Below, in pieces: positions 63,401-64,000 of a DNA stretch of 64,000 nt. Made by a program: the position numbers and the translations under genes. The DNA lies in contig JACATO010000058.1 of assembly GCA_018389105.1 (NCBI GenBank), forward strand, positions 1-64,000, in the 5' to 3' direction. Each line of letters starts with the position of its first letter. Position 1 is the first letter of the stretch. A model generated the notes under the pieces. That model ran no database searches. It was given only the letters and a program-made list of their open reading frames with translations, and was not told where the DNA came from. The stretch is from Nautilus pompilius. Its lineage: Eukaryota > Mollusca > Cephalopoda > Nautilida > Nautilidae.

Positions 63401-63903
63401 GACATCACTGAGAACTGTTGCACATTCCTCCATCTCACGTTCTTTAGACAACAGAGTCCCAGCATGATGCAGGATCATAGGTAGGAGTATATGTCGGCAA
63501 TCTAAGAAAAAAAAAATTAAATGATCAGGAATTAAGATTTCAGATGGCATAGTAATAATATAAGCACAATCAAGCTAGTATTTTCTCTTGTTAATATTAT
63601 AGCATGGAAGTCCAATTCTAACTCTCAATCCTTTATTCAAAATCTTTATAAAGTTAATTAAATAAAATTTAAAATCTGATTAGTGAGACCTAATTGTACT
63701 TTTTTTTTTGTATCTAAGCATTGCTTAGAAAATGTAAATACATATCTCTTTCTCCTAGCCTGTGCAAACAGGTCTCAACAGTAAATAGATGGTTACCTGG
63801 TTGTTTAAACAGTTCACTGTGAACCAGATCATCAATGCATTTCATTTTCTGCTTAGTCAGTCTGTCTTTTGGCACATTGCTAATAAACTCAACCACAAGA
63901 TAG
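24868..63903 (-). CDS. DOCK1: DOCK1/2/5-type Rac guanine nucleotide exchange factor, C-terminal half
   Basis: Twenty-eight exons join with continuous phase into about 1,023 residues; the 5' part lies beyond the right edge. Exons, gene order: 63903-63797, 63501-63374, 63260-63174, 58025-57832, 55488-55416, 55231-55131, 54671-54613, 53667-53596, 53334-53234, 52741-52656, 51472-51316, 50909-50778, 50657-50538, 49581-49492, 48905-48801, 48027-47941, 47502-47448, 46400-46319, 45989-45920, 44919-44833, 43699-43526, 40258-40169, 40019-39888, 39470-39370, 36872-36656, 34337-34193, 30293-30151, 24945-24868. All are GT-AG. Segments such as [46 protein letters not shown] and [20 protein letters not shown] follow vertebrate DOCK1 closely; DOCK3/4 differ at these places (DMMQCEF, for example). 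Family knowledge: with ELMO, these proteins load GTP on Rac in cell migration, apoptotic-cell engulfment and myoblast fusion. One subfamily member (DOCK1, 2 or 5) is certain; which is not. Confidence 0.93.
25454..26005. mobile_element. TIR element, family CTTGCCAACT, copy 2
   Basis: Inverted termini TACTTGCCAACT (25454-25465) and AGTTGGCAAGTA (25994-26005). It is a 552-bp relative of the 18.4-kb copy, sharing the left block CTGGCAATCCGAG with GAAAATGTAAACAAAG and the right blocks GATTTCTGATTGGTCAAAA and TGGGTGACGAAAAATCGGG. It encloses a different piece of repeat family X (25737-25860) from the piece in copy 1, so the two copies are separate deletion products of a longer parent. Confidence 0.75.
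25737..25860 (+). repeat. Dispersed repeat family X, copy 3 (3' part)
   Basis: It shares GAGACCTGTGATGCAACTGG and GACAAGCCTGCGGAGTGGC, followed by GGTGGCTATA, with the 3' part of the 58.7-kb copy. The 5' half of the family is absent. Confidence 0.65.
30791..30905 (+). repeat. tRNA-related SINE fragment, family Y copy 1
   Basis: GAACCAGAGTTTGATCTCTG looks like the T-arm/B-box portion of a tRNA-derived SINE. It is followed by GGTTGGGGCAACCTCAGTTT, GGGTTTCCTCCCACATC and GAGCTCTAGTATAGAT. The later blocks recur, diverged, at 35883-36000. It lies in the DOCK 34193-30293 intron. Confidence 0.45.
31762..32123 (-). mobile_element. tRNA-derived SINE with target duplication
   Basis: The body (32112 down to 31773) reads on the minus strand as a tRNA-like head with an A-box (GTGGCTCAGTGG), a B-box (GGGTTCAATTCC) and a pairing acceptor stem (GCCAG...CTGGC). 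A unique body containing CCTTGAGCAAGGTACTTTAC follows, then a trinucleotide tail of about seven AGT units. An exact 11-bp duplication, CAGCCTGTTAA, flanks it at 31762-31772 and 32113-32123. The CCTTGAGCAAGG block resembles the conserved core of several animal SINE families. It sits antisense to nothing: it has the same strand as the DOCK transcript, within an intron. Confidence 0.88.
33295..33389. repeat. 30-bp direct repeat, two copies
   Basis: The same 30 bases, starting TAAGTAAACGTGCTCAAGG, occur exactly at 33295-33324 and 33360-33389, a period of 65 bp. This is a small tandem duplication within a DOCK intron. Confidence 0.9.
34338..36655 (-). other. DOCK intron with SINE-like fragment
   Basis: 2.3 kb between the exons ending at 36656 and starting at 34337. 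It holds a family Y fragment at 35883-36000; otherwise AT-rich sequence without recognised features. Confidence 0.55.
35883..36000 (+). repeat. tRNA-related SINE fragment, family Y copy 2
   Basis: An A-box-like GGGTAGCTCACTAGT opens the fragment. The blocks TTTGGCATGCTTCTCC, CATGGTTTTCCTCC and GAGTTCTAGTAGGGAT follow in the same order as in the 30.8-kb copy. It is diverged and lacks clear target duplications. Confidence 0.4.
36873..39369 (-). other. DOCK intron with a coding-like relic
   Basis: 2.5 kb. Near 38140-38290 the plus strand reads as an acidic run (IEEVDECL, stop, [18 protein letters not shown]) with in-frame stops. It may be a remnant of a transposase or retrocopy, and the family is not recognisable. 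A perfect 20-bp palindrome lies at 38466-38485. The rest is AT-rich. Confidence 0.45.
39888..50909 (-). CDS. DOCK1: DOCK gene: complete DHR-2 catalytic domain exons
   Basis: Twelve exons (50909-50778 to 40019-39888) encode residues about 389-796 of the fragment, the full Rac-activating DHR-2 domain. Visible landmarks: [20 protein letters not shown] with [16 protein letters not shown] (lobe A), [20 protein letters not shown] and [15 protein letters not shown] (lobe B), then [20 protein letters not shown] and [20 protein letters not shown] (lobe C). The valine at about residue 714 (AAVNKG) sits where the nucleotide-sensor valine lies in the alpha-10 insert of characterised DOCK proteins, so the site appears intact. 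The domain ends at [11 protein letters not shown]. The 43526-to-40258 intron holds a hAT transposon. Confidence 0.88.
40147..40168. repeat. (AC)11 microsatellite forming a DOCK splice donor
   Basis: Eleven AC units directly abut the exon at 40258-40169. On the coding strand this reads CAG|GTGTGTGTGT..., so the microsatellite supplies the 5' splice site. Confidence 0.9.
40682..42991 (-). mobile_element. hAT (Charlie-like) DNA transposon, nearly complete
   Basis: The element is 40690-42983 (2,294 bp) with perfect 15-bp terminal inverted repeats CAGGGGTCACCAAAC (40690-40704; inverse at 42969-42983). An exact 8-bp target duplication, GTTTACAG, lies at 40682-40689 and 42984-42991; this length is diagnostic of hAT. 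A GC-rich subterminal stretch (CCGGCCCGCGGGCC, about 42951-42964) is typical of Charlie-type elements. It sits in a DOCK intron in the same orientation as the DOCK transcript. The intact termini and duplication suggest a fairly recent insertion. Confidence 0.95.
40993..42847 (-). pseudogene. hAT transposase (BED finger, RNase H-like, hAT dimerisation), few lesions
   Basis: The open part, 42847-41597, is 416 codons; a likely native start is the internal ATG at 42766 ([15 protein letters not shown]). It has a BED-type zinc finger (CVVC...HYETKH) and then the hAT catalytic region, with [20 protein letters not shown] and [10 protein letters not shown] frameshift near 41655 moves the reading to the frame continuing as [19 protein letters not shown] at 41325-41327 interrupts a LF-NPFD context, and a further frame change near 41235 precedes the C-terminal hAT dimerisation block ([19 protein letters not shown], to 40993). 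Domain order matches the Charlie/ZBED/GTF2IRD2-related transposases. It is probably inactive. Confidence 0.88.
51316..63903 (-). CDS. DOCK1: DOCK gene: helical (armadillo-like) middle region exons
   Basis: Exons 1-11 of the partial gene encode about 388 residues between the off-window DHR-1 domain and DHR-2. The region begins ...[15 protein letters not shown] and passes [40 protein letters not shown] and [18 protein letters not shown]. The last is longer than the equivalent vertebrate loop after MMQCEF. It ends with the [10 protein letters not shown] block preceding DHR-2. In the family this segment is an alpha-solenoid linking the membrane-binding DHR-1 to the catalytic domain. The 5.1-kb intron between 63174 and 58025 carries a Tigger and a hAT element, and the 52.6-51.5 kb intron carries a pogo-type MITE. 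Confidence 0.85.
51986..52594. mobile_element. pogo/Tigger-type MITE, 609 bp
   Basis: Inverted ends CAGTTAACCCCCGCG (left) and, on the reverse strand, CAGTTGTCCCCTGGTATTCG (right), each flanked by TA (51984-51985; 52595-52596). Interior repeats of CCCCGCATATTCGCGG type sit near both ends. The central part holds no transposase, only a GC-richer block (about 52250-52390). It lies within a DOCK intron. Confidence 0.75.
54091..54140. repeat. (GA)n-rich tract
   Basis: GAGAGAGACGGACAGACGG followed by seven or more GA units, in a DOCK intron. A smaller GA run lies at about 51687-51704. Confidence 0.8.
56160..56430. repeat. Probable degenerate repeat with GGGCC/GGCCTGG blocks
   Basis: Recurrent CGGGCC, GGCCTGGG, CCCAGGCCCAGCCCG and related blocks stand out from AT-rich intron. 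They resemble subterminal repeats of old hAT-type elements, but no termini were found. Confidence 0.3.
57659..57750 (-). repeat. tRNA-like fragment beside a poly(A) run
   Basis: On the minus strand the sequence reads TAGCCAAGTTGG (A-box-like), then GGAGGTTCAAACCTCC (B-box-like), and ends at a T-run of about 20. The two boxes are too close for a functional tRNA, so this is at best a truncated SINE head. Confidence 0.3.
58657..58985 (+). repeat. Dispersed repeat family X, copy 4 (near full length)
   Basis: It runs from GTTGGGGCCCATGTTGGC through CTTTTAGCTGCCGGCTCG, GATTGCATCAGTCCTTCTG and CAGTTCGAGTTCCAGCTCC to GCAGGGTGGCGGGTGGCTAT. The middle contains a B-box-like GTTCGAGTTCC about 25-30 bases after a weak A-box-like GGCTCGATTG, which hints at a tRNA-derived SINE, but this is not proven. 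It is nested inside the Tigger element. Confidence 0.7.
59036..60361 (+). pseudogene. Jerky/Tigger-type transposase remnant
   Basis: It starts MSVKRK, stop, [20 protein letters not shown], the CENP-B/Jerky helix-turn-helix, followed by [15 protein letters not shown]. After frame changes come [20 protein letters not shown], a DDE region including [16 protein letters not shown] and [10 protein letters not shown], and then [20 protein letters not shown] and a C-terminal part to 60361. Several stops and frameshifts interrupt it. Confidence 0.75.
61640..61995 (-). repeat. Dispersed repeat family X, copy 5 (near full length)
   Basis: Read on the minus strand it gives GGTGCCCAAGTTTGCCTAA, GCTCTGCCCCAGGTGTCATG, TTAGCCAATGGGAGCATGG, CTCGATTGCATCAGTCCTAC and TGCCTGCCATAGGAGACAAG, in the same order as the 58.7- and 19.0-kb copies. 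It is nested in the deleted hAT element. Confidence 0.7.
62158..62467 (+). pseudogene. hAT transposase C-terminal dimerisation fragment
   Basis: An open tail of about 100 codons with [36 protein letters not shown] and [18 protein letters not shown] is the hAT C-terminal dimerisation domain as found in ZBED5/SCAND3-type transposases. The BED finger and catalytic regions are missing. Confidence 0.85.
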
Positions 63904-64000
63904 CTAAAAATATATAAAATTTAAAAAATCTAAAATGAAACAATCACATTTGAATAAAAGCAGTCTACTAGAAAGAAAGCAGAAAAGGGAAAGAGAAAAA

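Noticed and set aside
24868-63903. Assigning the gene to DOCK3/4 or DOCK6-11
   Set aside because: Segments around [28 protein letters not shown] and the PPPLPEK-ADYSN tail follow DOCK1/2/5 and differ from the other subfamilies as I know them.
1-64000. CRISPR arrays, prokaryotic operons, rRNA genes
   Set aside because: The sequence is plainly eukaryotic; no regularly spaced repeat-spacer arrays and no rRNA-like sequence were seen.

Overview
This is nuclear DNA from an animal. It is AT-rich, with many short exons bounded by GT-AG introns, interspersed SINEs and cut-and-paste transposons, and no bacterial-style gene packing. Two genes of the animal toolkit could be rebuilt exon by exon. Their sequences resemble, but do not closely match, the vertebrate proteins I know, so an invertebrate fits best, perhaps a mollusc or another lophotrochozoan. 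That placement is inference.

Layout. Positions 1-490 are a CA-rich tandem array. From 491 to about 7130 there is no gene I can support, only microsatellites and patches of higher GC. A CpG-rich promoter-like region (about 7130-7806) holds a perfect palindromic kappa-B motif and a 20-bp palindrome made of two back-to-back YY1-type sites. It precedes a plus-strand gene at 7814-14044 for a TNIP2/ABIN-2-like ubiquitin-binding adaptor. That gene has seven firm coding exons, all introns in phase 0, plus a possible 9-nt microexon. The downstream region (about 14.5-19.4 kb) is transposon-rich: a decayed Tigger element containing a perfect 36-bp palindrome, a 943-bp element with inverted repeats of about 160 bp or more, and a roughly 1-kb element with CTTGCCAACT termini.

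The minus strand from beyond the right edge down to 24868 encodes the C-terminal half of a DOCK1/2/5-type (CED-5/Myoblast city) Rac exchange factor. I resolved 28 exons with continuous phase (about 1,023 residues): the end of the helical middle region, the complete DHR-2 domain, and a proline-rich tail with a Crk-type SH3 ligand. Its introns hold a hAT element with a perfect 8-bp target duplication and a lightly damaged transposase, a deleted second hAT element, a Tigger/Jerky-type element, a 609-bp pogo-type MITE, a tRNA-derived SINE with an 11-bp target duplication, and other repeats.

The two genes converge tail to tail. By family knowledge one damps NF-kappa-B signalling downstream of ubiquitin and the other drives Rac-dependent actin remodelling; nothing here shows that they are co-regulated. 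The less ordinary material is in the repeats and splicing signals: an unplaced repeat with five copies, each in or beside another transposon; a splice donor formed by a GT microsatellite; and a cryptic DOCK exon that would remove the SH3-binding tail.
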